Assembly: GCF_006442965.1 (NCBI RefSeq)
Contig: NZ_VFWX01000030.1
Span: 1-34,534 of the forward strand
DNA from: Mesorhizobium sp. CU3
Lineage (GTDB): Bacteria > Pseudomonadota > Alphaproteobacteria > Rhizobiales > Rhizobiaceae
Reading direction: 5' to 3'
Length of the DNA stretch: 34,534 bases
Shown here: positions 21,942-34,515 of the stretch, piece after piece
How positions within the stretch are numbered: position 1 is the stretch's first letter
How the letters are laid out: each line of letters opens with the position of its first letter
Position numbers and translations under genes: made by a program
The notes under the pieces: model-generated
Told to the model about the DNA's origin: nothing
Database searches by the model: none
The model's input: the letters and a program-made list of their open reading frames with translations, nothing else

Positions 21942-22829
21942 TCAGGCAACCACGGCGAGTCGCCGTCGCCTTTCATCGAGCGAGACGATGGCAAGGCCGC
22001 TGCCGATCACGAGCAGGATGCCGCAGACGGCAAGCGCGTTCGGGAATTGCCCGAACACCAGAAGGCCGGAGATGACCGCCCAGACGGTGAAGCAGTAATA
22101 GAAGGGCGCCACCGCGCTCGGCGGTCCGATGCGATAAGCCATGAAGATGAAGAAATGGCCGAAGATCAGGAAAAACCCCGCCCCGGCGATCAAGAGCAGG
22201 TGGCGCGCCTCGGGCGCCACCCATTCTTCCGACACGATATGCGCCGCGCCCGAGCCGATCAACACCACCACGACGGCGGAGATCGCCACGATCATGCCTG
22301 GAACGCCGGCGTCGATCCTGCGACCGGCGAGATCGCGCGCGGCGGCAAGCGCTGCGTTGCCGAGCGCCAGCAGGGCGTAGACGGAAATCCCCTGCATCGT
22401 GGGCTGCGCCACCATCACGGCGCCGATGAAGCCCAGGCCGATCAATACCATGCGCGTGGCCCCGATCTTCTCGCCGAACAGCAGCGAGGAACCGACCAGC
22501 ACGATCAGCGGCGTGACCTGGCCGAGCGCCGTCGAATCGGCGATCTGCATGTTGGCGAGCGCCACGACGTAGCAAAGGATCGCCGCCAGTTCGCAAAGAT
22601 TGCGGCTGAGCACCTTGCGCTCGAAGATGAGCGGGATCTGCCGGCCGTAGCCGAGCATCAAAAGCAGCGGTATGCCCCAGACCGTCGCGGCCGCGCCGCG
22701 CAGTAGAAGCACCTCATAGGGCGGCAGGCCCTCGGTCGCGAGCTTCATCATCGTGTCGTTGACGAGGTATGAGCCCGTCGAGACGATCATGAACAGCGGA
22801 CCGCGGATGTTTGCCGGAATGAACTGCAT
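21942..22829 (-). CDS. EamA family (DMT superfamily) transporter
   Basis: A 295-residue membrane protein with ten hydrophobic segments arranged as two repeats of five, the standard EamA layout. Recognisable parts are MIVSTGSYLVNDTMMKLATEGLPPYEVLLLRG at the start, ADSTALGQVTPLIVLVGSSLLFGEKI in the first repeat and GPPSAVAPFYYCFTVWAVISGLLVFGQFPN in the second. Likely a metabolite exporter; the substrate cannot be inferred. Monocistronic, minus strand, and divergent from tuf. Confidence 0.88.
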   Translation of the reverse strand: MQFIPANIRGPLFMIVSTGSYLVNDTMMKLATEGLPPYEVLLLRGAAATVWGIPLLLMLGYGRQIPLIFERKVLSRNLCELAAILCYVVALANMQIADSTALGQVTPLIVLVGSSLLFGEKIGATRMVLIGLGFIGAVMVAQPTMQGISVYALLALGNAALAAARDLAGRRIDAGVPGMIVAISAVVVVLIGSGAAHIVSEEWVAPEARHLLLIAGAGFFLIFGHFFIFMAYRIGPPSAVAPFYYCFTVWAVISGLLVFGQFPNALAVCGILLVIGSGLAIVSLDERRRRLAVVA

Positions 22830-22884
22830 GGAATGAAGAAATCAGAGTGGCAACCAGCCGGCAATGGGCCAGTCCGGGGCGCCA

Positions 22885-22912
22885 TTTGATTTTGTCCGCA
22901 GCATCCCTATAT
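22885..22912 (+). promoter_or_regulatory. Candidate promoter for tuf
   Basis: TTTGAT (22885-22890), a 16-bp spacer and CTATAT (22907-22912) fit the alphaproteobacterial sigma-70 pattern. The start of transcription would be near 22919, giving a leader of about 140 bases before the tuf ATG. Confidence 0.5.
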
Positions 22913-23058
22913 GCGCGCCACACCCGCCTGAAATCGACCTCCGTTCCGGTCGCGCGAGACGACGCCCAGCCACAAGGCACTTGTGTTTTTCGGCCGTTGT
23001 CGCTAATCGCCCCGCATTCGGCAGAACTCAAGGTCAAGCCCGCCCAAGGAAAGAGACT

Positions 23059-24234
<1,176 letters not shown>

Positions 24235-24262
24235 TCGATCCGGCATTGCCGGTTCGACAAGG

Positions 24263-24290
24263 AAAGGGCGGCCTTCGGGCTGCCCTTTTT
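24263..24290 (+). terminator. Rho-independent terminator of tuf
   Basis: AAAGGGCGGCC pairs with GGCTGCCCTTT (one G-T pair) around a UUCG tetraloop closed by C-G, an exceptionally stable loop. A T run follows. It lies 28 bases after the tuf stop. Confidence 0.92.
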
Positions 24291-24355
24291 CGTTTTGGAA
24301 ACAGTAGCGGGCGAGCCTTCCAAATTTTGTTGCAAGCACAGTATCGACAACTAGT

Positions 24356-26098
24356 ATGGGTTGTACCAGGGGCTTGGCAGGCGTGATTTCCGCGTTCCGT
24401 TCAAAGGGTATCTTGTGGCGGCTGGGGCTGGTTCGGCTCGGGCTGGCCATTGCCGTGGGGCTTGTCGCGTTCGCGGCAGCCGCGAAGGAAGACGTACCGG
24501 GTTACGGCCCGGCCATGCGCTTCGTCGTCGTGCGCAGCAGCGCTCCGGGCTGCGAGCCCAATTGCCCGGAATGGATTTCGGCCGAAGGCACGATCGAGGC
24601 CGGCACGCCGGCGCTGCTGAAGCGCACGCTGAAGACGCTGGGCGCCCGCAAACTGCCGATTGTCGTCAATTCCCCGGGTGGCAATGTCGACGCAGCGCTC
24701 CAACTCGGCCGCATGATCCGCAAGGCCAAGCTCGACATCGGCGTCGGCGAGACGATGTTTTACGGCTGCGAGCCGCAGATGAAGAACTGCCGGGCCAATG
24801 ACGGCAAGGGCGCCGCCTATTTCGGCTTAACCTACGCAATGGGCGCCATGTGCAATTCGGCCTGCCCGCTGATGTTTGCCGGCGGCGTGCGCCGTGTCGT
24901 CGGCGATTGGGGCTATCTCGGCGTGCACCAGATCACCACCACCTTCCGGCGCGAAAAACTACTCTACCGCACGACCTATCAGATCGTGAACGGCAGGAAG
25001 AAGATCGTCAGCACCAAGATCGTCAGTCGCAAGAATGCCGGCAGCTACAAGACGTACGAGATGAGCAGGCCGGTCGAGAAGCGGCTGGCCGCCTATCTGA
25101 AGGAGATGGGCGTGGAGCAGGGCGTGCTGGACATTATGAAGGCAACGCCGGCCAGCGACATAAGCCGCATAAGGCAGGCGGACTTGCTGGCGACGAAGCT
25201 CGTCACCAGCTCGGATTCAGTCGACCTCTTCACGCAAGGGGGGATTTGCCGGCGCAATCCCGTGCCGGCGAACTGCAGGGAAATCCCGGCCAATGCCAAA
25301 CCGGCCGGGGCTGGGACGATCGAAGCCAGGGCCACGCCTTCGCAGCCGGCCGAAGCGCCGCTTTCTGAGCCGGTCAGCGCTGCGTCGCCCGTGCCGGCCG
25401 CGGCCACGCCTGCAGACGACGCATCCGAAATGCGCTTTGTGATCGTTCGCGGCAGCAATCCGCTATGCAATCCCGATTGTCCCGAGTGGATCTCGGCGGA
25501 AGGCACGATCACCGCGCGCACGGCGGAGCGTCTGCGCCAATTGCTCGATACGATCGACGAGCGTCGGTTGCCGATTGTCGTCAACTCCCCGGGTGGCGAT
25601 GTGCAGGCTGCGCTTGCCGCGGGCCGCCTGATCCGCGCGCACAAGCTCGACGTCGCTGTCGCAAGAACCGACTTCCTCGACTGTGAACCCGGTGTCCCGA
25701 GTTGCGCGTCGAAGGACGATCTCCACACCGGCCTCACCGTGGATGCCGGCGCCGAATGCGACGCCGCCTGCGCGGTGATAATCGCCGGCGGCGCCAGGCG
25801 CCTTGTCGGCGCCAATGCGCATTTCCTGGTGCATGCCATGGGCATGGAAGAAAAGGTCAGGGCGTACCTGGACGAGATGGCGATCGGCTCCGGCTTCTTT
25901 GTCGCCATGCAATCGGCGGAATACGCCAAGCACCGGGAGCTTAGCCGGGACGAATTGCGGAAATTCGGACTGACCACCGGCCCGCAATCGGTGGACGAGC
26001 TGACCGGTGCGACCATCTGCAAATCGTCGCCGAAGCCGGACAATTGCCGTGTGCTGCCGGCTGCCGCTGCCGAGGCGAAGGCGCCTGCGAAACTTTAG
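24356..26098 (+). CDS. Periplasmic protein with two tandem ClpP/crotonase-fold domains
   Basis: 580 residues. An N-terminal hydrophobic segment (LGLVRLGLAIAVGLVAFAAAA, about 23-43) is a signal peptide or anchor. Two homologous domains follow (about 54-310 and 358-567), joined by a Pro/Ala linker. Each starts MRFV(V/I)VR, has a CxPxCPEWISAEGTI block, then LPIVVNSPGG(N/D)V, a ClpP-like oxyanion segment, and ends with a Cys-x6-NCR pair. Domain 1 has Ser168 in CNSAC and His191 in GVHQ, placed like the ClpP Ser and His. In domain 2 the Ser position is Ala470 (CDAAC), while His493 remains. It resembles COG3904-type predicted periplasmic proteins from memory. An alternative start is the TTG at 24413 after AAAGGG. 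Activity is unproven. Confidence 0.72.
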   Translation: MGCTRGLAGVISAFRSKGILWRLGLVRLGLAIAVGLVAFAAAAKEDVPGYGPAMRFVVVRSSAPGCEPNCPEWISAEGTIEAGTPALLKRTLKTLGARKLPIVVNSPGGNVDAALQLGRMIRKAKLDIGVGETMFYGCEPQMKNCRANDGKGAAYFGLTYAMGAMCNSACPLMFAGGVRRVVGDWGYLGVHQITTTFRREKLLYRTTYQIVNGRKKIVSTKIVSRKNAGSYKTYEMSRPVEKRLAAYLKEMGVEQGVLDIMKATPASDISRIRQADLLATKLVTSSDSVDLFTQGGICRRNPVPANCREIPANAKPAGAGTIEARATPSQPAEAPLSEPVSAASPVPAAATPADDASEMRFVIVRGSNPLCNPDCPEWISAEGTITARTAERLRQLLDTIDERRLPIVVNSPGGDVQAALAAGRLIRAHKLDVAVARTDFLDCEPGVPSCASKDDLHTGLTVDAGAECDAACAVIIAGGARRLVGANAHFLVHAMGMEEKVRAYLDEMAIGSGFFVAMQSAEYAKHRELSRDELRKFGLTTGPQSVDELTGATICKSSPKPDNCRVLPAAAAEAKAPAKL

Positions 26099-26212
26099 CG
26101 CCGACCATCGGCGACGAGAGCCTGCACGCTGCCCGCCTGGATTTCCGGCAACGGATCCAAAACCCTTTCTGAGCGCTCTTTACAGAGTGCCCGGAAGCTT
26201 CTAGGAAGCGCC

Positions 26213-26229
26213 TGCGCTTTGAAAGCGCA
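26213..26229. repeat. Palindrome immediately upstream of tRNA-Trp
   Basis: TGCGCTTT and AAAGCGCA flank a single G, ending 3 bases before the tRNA. With almost no loop it is more likely a protein-binding or processing site than a terminator. Confidence 0.4.
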
Positions 26230-26232
26230 TGC

Positions 26233-26308
<76 letters not shown>

Positions 26309-26463
26309 TCTTCCTCTTCAAATAGCTGATCAAGGCCGCAGCCGTTGAAAACCGGCGGGTGGCTTGCCATATGAGCAAATCTCGGGCATAAGGCCCGCAT
26401 AGCCGGGACGGGACGACTGGATGGTTCCGAGGCGGCGTTAGGACATAAAGCGGGCGCTTGCCA

Positions 26464-26492
26464 CTTGCGTGGATTAAGAATCGGTTTTATGT
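26464..26492 (+). promoter_or_regulatory. Candidate sigma-70 promoter of the secE-nusG-rpl-rpoB region
   Basis: CTTGCG (26464-26469), a 17-bp spacer and TTATGT (26487-26492) match the alphaproteobacterial pattern (CTTG at -35). Transcription would start around 26499, about 11 bases before a long hairpin. Confidence 0.5.
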
Positions 26493-26509
26493 AGACAAGA
26501 CAGACACGC

Positions 26510-26543
26510 GACGCGTGGAGCTGGGAAGCCAGCTTTACGCGTC
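26510..26543 (+). promoter_or_regulatory. 15-bp hairpin in the secE leader
   Basis: GACGCGTGGAGCTGG (26510-26524) pairs along its whole length with CCAGCTTTACGCGTC (26529-26543), with two G-T pairs and a GAAG tetraloop. There is no T run, so it is not a terminator. It would sit at the very 5' end of the mRNA predicted from the promoter above. Confidence 0.75.
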
Positions 26544-26662
26544 TGATTTGCATGGGTGAAATGGCGGCGCTGATTCGGTGCTGCATGACCCCAGGCGGCA
26601 CGTCCCGGCCAGCGGGATCATCCAGGAGATCCGGCCAACGGATCTTGAATGCAGAGCGGCAC

Positions 26663-26866
26663 ATGGCTTCGAAAACCACCAATCCTTTCACCTTTCTCCA
26701 GCAGGTCCGCGCGGAGACGGCCAAGGTGACGTGGCCTTCGCGGCGCGAAACCATGATCTCGACGGTGATGGTCCTGGTGTTCGCGGTGATCGCGATGATC
26801 TTCTTCTTCGCGGCCGACATAGCCATGGGCTACGCGATCGAGTGGATCCTGGGTCTCGGGCACTAA
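26663..26866 (+). CDS. secE: Preprotein translocase subunit SecE
   Basis: Essential small subunit that clamps the SecY channel. 67 residues with one membrane span, the short form usual in alphaproteobacteria. The conserved amphipathic segment FLQQVRAETAKVTWPSRRET precedes the span VMVLVFAVIAMIFFFAADIAM. The ATG at 26663 begins MASKTTNPF; the Shine-Dalgarno is weak (GAGCGG). nusG follows 27 bases later, the usual order. Confidence 0.96.
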   Translation: MASKTTNPFTFLQQVRAETAKVTWPSRRETMISTVMVLVFAVIAMIFFFAADIAMGYAIEWILGLGH

Positions 26867-26893
26867 TTCGGCGATTTACGGAGAGGTCGGGAA

Positions 26894-27421
26894 ATGACTG
26901 CGCGCTGGTATATCGTCCACGCCTATTCGAACTTCGAAAAGAAGGTCGCCGAGGACATTGAGAATAAGGCCAAGCAGAAGGGCCTGTCGGGCGAGATCGA
27001 GCAGATCGTGGTGCCGACCGAGAAGGTCGTCGAGATCCGCCGCGGCCGCAAGGTCGATGCCGAGCGCAAGTTCTTCCCGGGCTATGTGCTTTTGAAGGCC
27101 AATTTGACGGATGCCGTGTTCTCGCTGGTCAAGAACACGCCGAAGGTCACCGGCTTCCTGGGCGACTCCAAGCCCGTGCCGATCACCGAGACCGAGGCGC
27201 AGCGCATCCTGAACCAGGTCCAGGAAGGCGTCGAGCGGCCAAAGCCCTCGGTCACCTTCGAGATTGGCGAGGCGATCCGCGTCTCCGACGGTCCGTTCGC
27301 ATCGTTCAACGGCGTCGTCCAGGAAGTGGACGAGGAGCGTGCCCGCCTCAAGGTGGAAGTTTCGATCTTCGGGCGCGCCGTGCCCGTCGATCTGGAGTTC
27401 GGACAGGTCGAAAAGGGCTGA
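26894..27421 (+). CDS. nusG: Transcription termination/antitermination factor NusG
   Basis: Binds RNA polymerase and couples it to Rho or the ribosome. 175 residues: NGN domain from RWYIVHAYSNFEKKVAEDIENK to FFPGYVLLKANL and VTGFLGDSKPVPI, then a KOW domain (FEIGEAIRVSDGPFASFNGVVQEVDEERARLKV). GGAGAGG lies before the ATG. Standard length and motifs; nothing unusual. Confidence 0.97.
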   Translation: MTARWYIVHAYSNFEKKVAEDIENKAKQKGLSGEIEQIVVPTEKVVEIRRGRKVDAERKFFPGYVLLKANLTDAVFSLVKNTPKVTGFLGDSKPVPITETEAQRILNQVQEGVERPKPSVTFEIGEAIRVSDGPFASFNGVVQEVDEERARLKVEVSIFGRAVPVDLEFGQVEKG

Positions 27422-27429
27422 TCCGTATA

Positions 27430-27472
27430 CCTGCGCCGAGAGGCGTCGGAAAACCCTGCGCCGACAGGCGTC
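27430..27472 (+). repeat. Two direct repeats forming tetraloop hairpins after nusG
   Basis: CTGCGCCGAGAGGCGTC and CTGCGCCGACAGGCGTC (one difference) lie in direct repeat about 25 bases apart, just after the nusG stop. Each can fold as CGCC/GGCG with a GAGA or GACA loop. They belong to the 189-base nusG-rplK spacer, where the L1 autoregulatory site is found in other bacteria. Their role is unknown. Confidence 0.55.
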
Positions 27473-27610
27473 AGGAGCGGTTGCTTAAAGCGCCGCATGA
27501 ACGGGTGGGAGGCGAAAACGGCATAGCCGGCCGCTGGAACCGCACCACCAGACTGCAACCGCCGGTGTTCCCGAAAATGGGGCCGGCACGAGAAAAAGGC
27601 AGGAATAGAG

Positions 27611-28039
27611 ATGGCTAAGAAAGTTGCAGGCCAGCTCAAGCTCCAGGTTGCCGCGGGCTCGGCTACGCCGTCGCCCCCGATCGGCCCGGCGCTTGGTCAG
27701 CGCGGCATCAACATCATGGAATTCTGCAAGGCGTTCAACGCGCAGACCCAGGAACTCGAGAAGGGATCGCCGATCCCGGTCGTCATCACCTACTACCAGG
27801 ACAAGTCGTTCACCTTCGTCATGAAGACACCGCCGGTGAGCTACTTCCTCAAGAAGGCCGCGAACCTGAAGTCGGGCTCCAAGGAGCCGGGCAAGGTCAA
27901 GGCTGGCACCGTTTCGCGCGACAAGGTTCGCGAAATCGCGACTGCCAAGATGAAGGACCTGAACGCAAACGACGTCGAGGCGGCCATGCGCATGGTCGAG
28001 GGCTCCGCCCGCTCGATGGGCCTGGAAGTGGTGGGCTAA
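27611..28039 (+). CDS. rplK: 50S ribosomal protein L11
   Basis: Ribosomal stalk-base protein that binds the GTPase-associated 23S rRNA. 142 residues. The N-terminal domain KVAGQLKLQVAAGSATPSPP with IGPALGQRGINIMEFCKAFN is the signature, and the C-terminal RNA-binding domain ends EAAMRMVEGSARSMGLEV. AGGAATAGAG lies upstream. rplA starts 4 bases after the stop, so the two are coupled. Confidence 0.98.
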   Translation: MAKKVAGQLKLQVAAGSATPSPPIGPALGQRGINIMEFCKAFNAQTQELEKGSPIPVVITYYQDKSFTFVMKTPPVSYFLKKAANLKSGSKEPGKVKAGTVSRDKVREIATAKMKDLNANDVEAAMRMVEGSARSMGLEVVG

Positions 28040-28043
28040 GATC

Positions 28044-28742
28044 ATGGCAAAGATTGCAAAGCGTGTTGCTGCCAGCCGTGAAGGCATCGATCCGAACAAG
28101 GCCTATGCGCTCTCCGAGGCGCTGCAGCTGCTCAAGGACCGCTCGAAGGTGAAGTTCGACGAGACCGTCGAGATCTCGATGAATCTCGGCGTCGATCCGC
28201 GTCATGCCGACCAGATGGTCCGCGGCGTGGTCAACCTGCCGAACGGCACCGGCCGCTCGGTGCGCGTTGCCGTGTTCGCCCGTGGCGACAAGGCCGAGGA
28301 AGCCAAGGCTGCCGGCGCCGATATCGTTGGCGCCGAGGACCTGGTCGACATCGTCCAGAAGGGCACGATCGATTTCGATCGCTGCATCGCCACCCCGGAC
28401 ATGATGCCGCTGGTCGGCCGTCTGGGTAAGGTACTCGGCCCGCGCGGCATGATGCCGAACCCGAAGGTCGGCACGGTGACCGTCGATGTCGCCGCGGCCG
28501 TCAAGGCCTCGAAGGGCGGCGCCGTCGAGTTCCGCGTCGAGAAGGCGGGCATCGTCCAGGCCGGCGTCGGCAAGGTCTCGTTCGACGTCAAGGCGCTGGA
28601 AGAAAACGTGCGCGCCTTCGCGGATGCGGTGAACAAGGCAAAGCCTACGGGCGCCAAGGGCAACTACGTCAAGAAGGTGTCGGTCACCTCGACGATGGGC
28701 CCCGGCCTCAAGCTCGACCTCGCGACGCTCGCCGCGTCGTAA
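28044..28742 (+). CDS. rplA: 50S ribosomal protein L1
   Basis: L1-stalk protein and, in other bacteria, translational repressor of its own rplKA mRNA. 232 residues. Recognisable are SEALQLLKDRSKVKFDETVEISMNLGVDPRHADQMVRG, the LPNGTGR motif, MPLVGRLGKVLGPRGMMPNPKVGTVT and the C-terminal KKVSVTSTMGPGLKLD. Starts 4 bases after rplK. A 387-base spacer follows. Confidence 0.98.
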   Translation: MAKIAKRVAASREGIDPNKAYALSEALQLLKDRSKVKFDETVEISMNLGVDPRHADQMVRGVVNLPNGTGRSVRVAVFARGDKAEEAKAAGADIVGAEDLVDIVQKGTIDFDRCIATPDMMPLVGRLGKVLGPRGMMPNPKVGTVTVDVAAAVKASKGGAVEFRVEKAGIVQAGVGKVSFDVKALEENVRAFADAVNKAKPTGAKGNYVKKVSVTSTMGPGLKLDLATLAAS

Positions 28743-28883
28743 GTGTCGTCCGGTCGGCCTCGCGCTGACCGCTGAAAAATTCCGGACCGCCGATCCGTCG
28801 GCGGCCCGGTAACCCGGGAGCCGAAAGGTTTCCGGATATCCTGTCCGAGATTGCAGGCGGCCCAACAGCCTTAATTCATGTGG

Positions 28884-28929
28884 GCCTGCATGAGACGGGT
28901 GAAGACCCGACAAAGGAGCGTCAGGCTCC
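28884..28929 (+). promoter_or_regulatory. Putative L10 ribosomal leader (autoregulatory RNA)
   Basis: GCCTG (28884-28888) pairs with CAGGC (28922-28926), enclosing CATGAGA, a perfect hairpin CGGGT/ACCCG with GAAG loop (28896-28909), and ACAAAGGAGCGT. The asymmetric purine-rich internal loop with GA steps is what one expects of the kink-turn in L10 leaders. GGAGC (28915-28919) can instead pair with GCTCC (28925-28929), giving a competing fold. Known biology: L10-L12 complex binds such a leader to repress rplJL. Assignment here is by position and shape only. Confidence 0.45.
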
Positions 28930-29075
28930 AATGAAAGGTTCGAACCGTGTTTGCCTTTTGTCAGCGCATCGCCGGCTTTGCCGTCGGTGTGGCGAAAGGG
29001 GGCAGGATCCTCGAGCGTCGTTCGGGAGATCCGTTTTTGGATGGCCCGGCCGGCAAAAGGCAACCCGACTTCTGA

Positions 29076-29104
29076 CCTCGAGATGGGAATGTTCCCATCG
29101 TTGA
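29076..29104 (+). promoter_or_regulatory. Stable hairpin just upstream of the rplJ start
   Basis: GATGGGAA and TTCCCATC (29082-29099) are perfect complements with only TG between them, extended by CCTC/GAGG outside a small internal loop. It ends about 15 bases before the GGAG ribosome site of rplJ. Confidence 0.65.
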
Positions 29105-29129
29105 GGCAGTGGTCAACTGGAGATAGGCA

Positions 29130-29648
29130 GTGGACAGAGCGGAAAAGCGCGAACTCGTCACGGGCCTGAACGAAGCGTTCGGTAACGCAGGTTCAGTCGT
29201 CGTGGCCCACTACGCCGGTATCACCGTGGCGCAAATGAACGACCTTCGGTCGAAAATGCGCGCCGCCGGCGGCACCGTCAAAGTCGCGAAGAACCGTCTC
29301 GCCAAGATCGCTCTTCAGGGCACGGACTCCGCATCGATCATCGATCTGTTCAAGGGACAGACGCTGGTCGCTTATTCGGAGGATCCGATTGCGGCGCCGA
29401 AGGTCGCGTCCGAATTCGCCAAGGGGAATGACAAGCTGGTCATTCTCGGCGGCGCGATGGGCACGACCTCGCTCAACGCCGATGGTGTCAAGGCACTCGC
29501 CACGATGCCGTCGCTCGACGAGCTGCGCGCCAAGCTGGTTGGCATGATCGCCACGCCGGCAACCCGGATCGCCCAGATCGTCAATGCGCCAGCGGCTTCG
29601 GTCGCGCGCGTCATCGGCGCTTACGCCCGGAAGGACGAGGCGGCATGA
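29130..29648 (+). CDS. rplJ: 50S ribosomal protein L10
   Basis: Anchors the L7/L12 dimers to the ribosome. 172 residues. The start is a GTG at 29130 with GGAG 7 bases upstream; the product begins MDRAEKRELVTGLNEAFGNAGSVVVAHYAGITVAQMNDLR. KVAKNRLAKIAL and the C-terminal helix (SVARVIGAYARKDEAA) that binds L12 are evident. Initiation at GTG and the structured leader fit tight translational control with rplL. Confidence 0.97.
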   Translation: MDRAEKRELVTGLNEAFGNAGSVVVAHYAGITVAQMNDLRSKMRAAGGTVKVAKNRLAKIALQGTDSASIIDLFKGQTLVAYSEDPIAAPKVASEFAKGNDKLVILGGAMGTTSLNADGVKALATMPSLDELRAKLVGMIATPATRIAQIVNAPAASVARVIGAYARKDEAA

Positions 29649-29702
29649 GGCCGTTCCTCGCTGTCAACAACACACGTTCGAACCAACTAAAGGAATATCA
29701 AA

Positions 29703-30083
29703 ATGGCTGATCTCGCGAAGATCGTAGACGACCTTTCGAAGCTGACCGTCCTTGAGGCGGCTGAGCTGTCGAAGCTCCTGGAAGAGAAGTGGGGCGTTTC
29801 GGCCGCTGCTCCGGTGGCGGTTGCCGCTGCTGGCGGTGGCGCTGCCGCTGCTGCTGCCCCGGCTGAAGAGAAGACGGAATTCGACGTCGTTCTCGCCGAC
29901 GCCGGCGCCCAGAAGATCAACGTCATCAAGGAAGTCCGCGCCATCACCGGCCTTGGCCTCAAGGAAGCCAAGGACCTGGTCGAAGCGGCTCCGAAGCCGG
30001 TCAAGGAAGGCGTTTCCAAGGCCGACGCCGACAAGTTCAAGGCTCAGCTGGAAGCAGCTGGCGCCAAGGTCGAGCTGAAGTAA
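29703..30083 (+). CDS. rplL: 50S ribosomal protein L7/L12
   Basis: Multi-copy stalk protein that recruits translational GTPases. 126 residues: an N-terminal dimerisation helix (LAKIVDDLSKLTVLEAAELSKLLEEKWGVS), an Ala-rich hinge (about 36-56) and the globular C-terminal domain (EFDVVLADAGAQKINVIKEVRAITGLGLKEAKDLVEAAPKPVKEG). AAGGA precedes the ATG. It follows rplJ by 54 bases; a structured 263-base spacer separates it from rpoB. Confidence 0.98.
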   Translation: MADLAKIVDDLSKLTVLEAAELSKLLEEKWGVSAAAPVAVAAAGGGAAAAAAPAEEKTEFDVVLADAGAQKINVIKEVRAITGLGLKEAKDLVEAAPKPVKEGVSKADADKFKAQLEAAGAKVELK

Positions 30084-30090
30084 TAGGCGA

Positions 30091-30218
30091 GGGCGGACGG
30101 TCTCGCGCCGTCCGCCCCCTCCCTTGACGAAGGGAGGGTTTCGTTGCGCGAGGCGTTCGAAAACCTTTTTCCTGAGGGCCGGGAAGCGGCCTTCAGGAAA
30201 CGGGTTTTCTCCCGTTTT
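30091..30218 (+). promoter_or_regulatory. Four consecutive hairpins between rplL and rpoB
   Basis: Hairpin 1: GGGCGGACGG/CCGTCCGCCC (30091-30117). Hairpin 2: CCCTCCCTT/AAGGGAGGG (30117-30138), sharing one base with hairpin 1. Hairpin 3: a 14-bp stem TTTCCTGAGGGCCG/CGGCCTTCAGGAAA with loop GGAAG (30168-30200). Hairpin 4: AAACGGG/CCCGTTT then T (30198-30217), sharing three A bases with hairpin 3. Hairpin 4 ends in a T run of four and may act as a partial terminator. E. coli has an attenuator and an RNase III site in the same gap. Confidence 0.7.
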
Positions 30219-30346
30219 AGCCGGCAACCGCCAAGCGATTGGAAACGGCGACCGGAAAACAGATTAGGGGCAGCCGCCCAGGCCGCCCATTGGTGCAAGG
30301 CGAACCGCGGCGAGGTTCGCCCCGAGTTTAGAGCTAAGGAGCGACG

Positions 30347-34483
<4,137 letters not shown>

Positions 34484-34491
34484 GGCTTATC

Positions 34492-34515
34492 GCGCGCCGC
34501 GCAGACCCGGCGCGC
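34492..34515 (+). other. Hairpin after rpoB
   Basis: GCGCGCCG (34492-34499) pairs with CGGCGCGC (34508-34515) over an 8-base loop. There is no T run, so it is not expected to stop transcription into rpoC. It is the last recognisable structure before the window ends. Confidence 0.45.

Larger units (their letters stand above)
26309..26662. other. 354-bp spacer between tRNA-Trp and secE
   Basis: No gene is recognised. The first 150 bases show nothing clear. The second half has a promoter (26464-26492) and a 15-bp hairpin (26510-26543), both listed separately, and then about 120 bases of leader before secE. An ATG at 26552 opens the secE frame early but the first 37 codons do not resemble SecE. 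Confidence 0.6.
28743..29129. other. 387-bp spacer and mRNA leader upstream of rplJ
   Basis: No protein gene is recognised. It contains a perfect 7-bp hairpin CCGCCGA/TCGGCGG (28787-28804) soon after rplA. It also contains an L10-leader-like structure (28884-28929) and a long hairpin next to the rplJ start (29076-29104). A short open frame from 28880 has no support. Confidence 0.6.
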
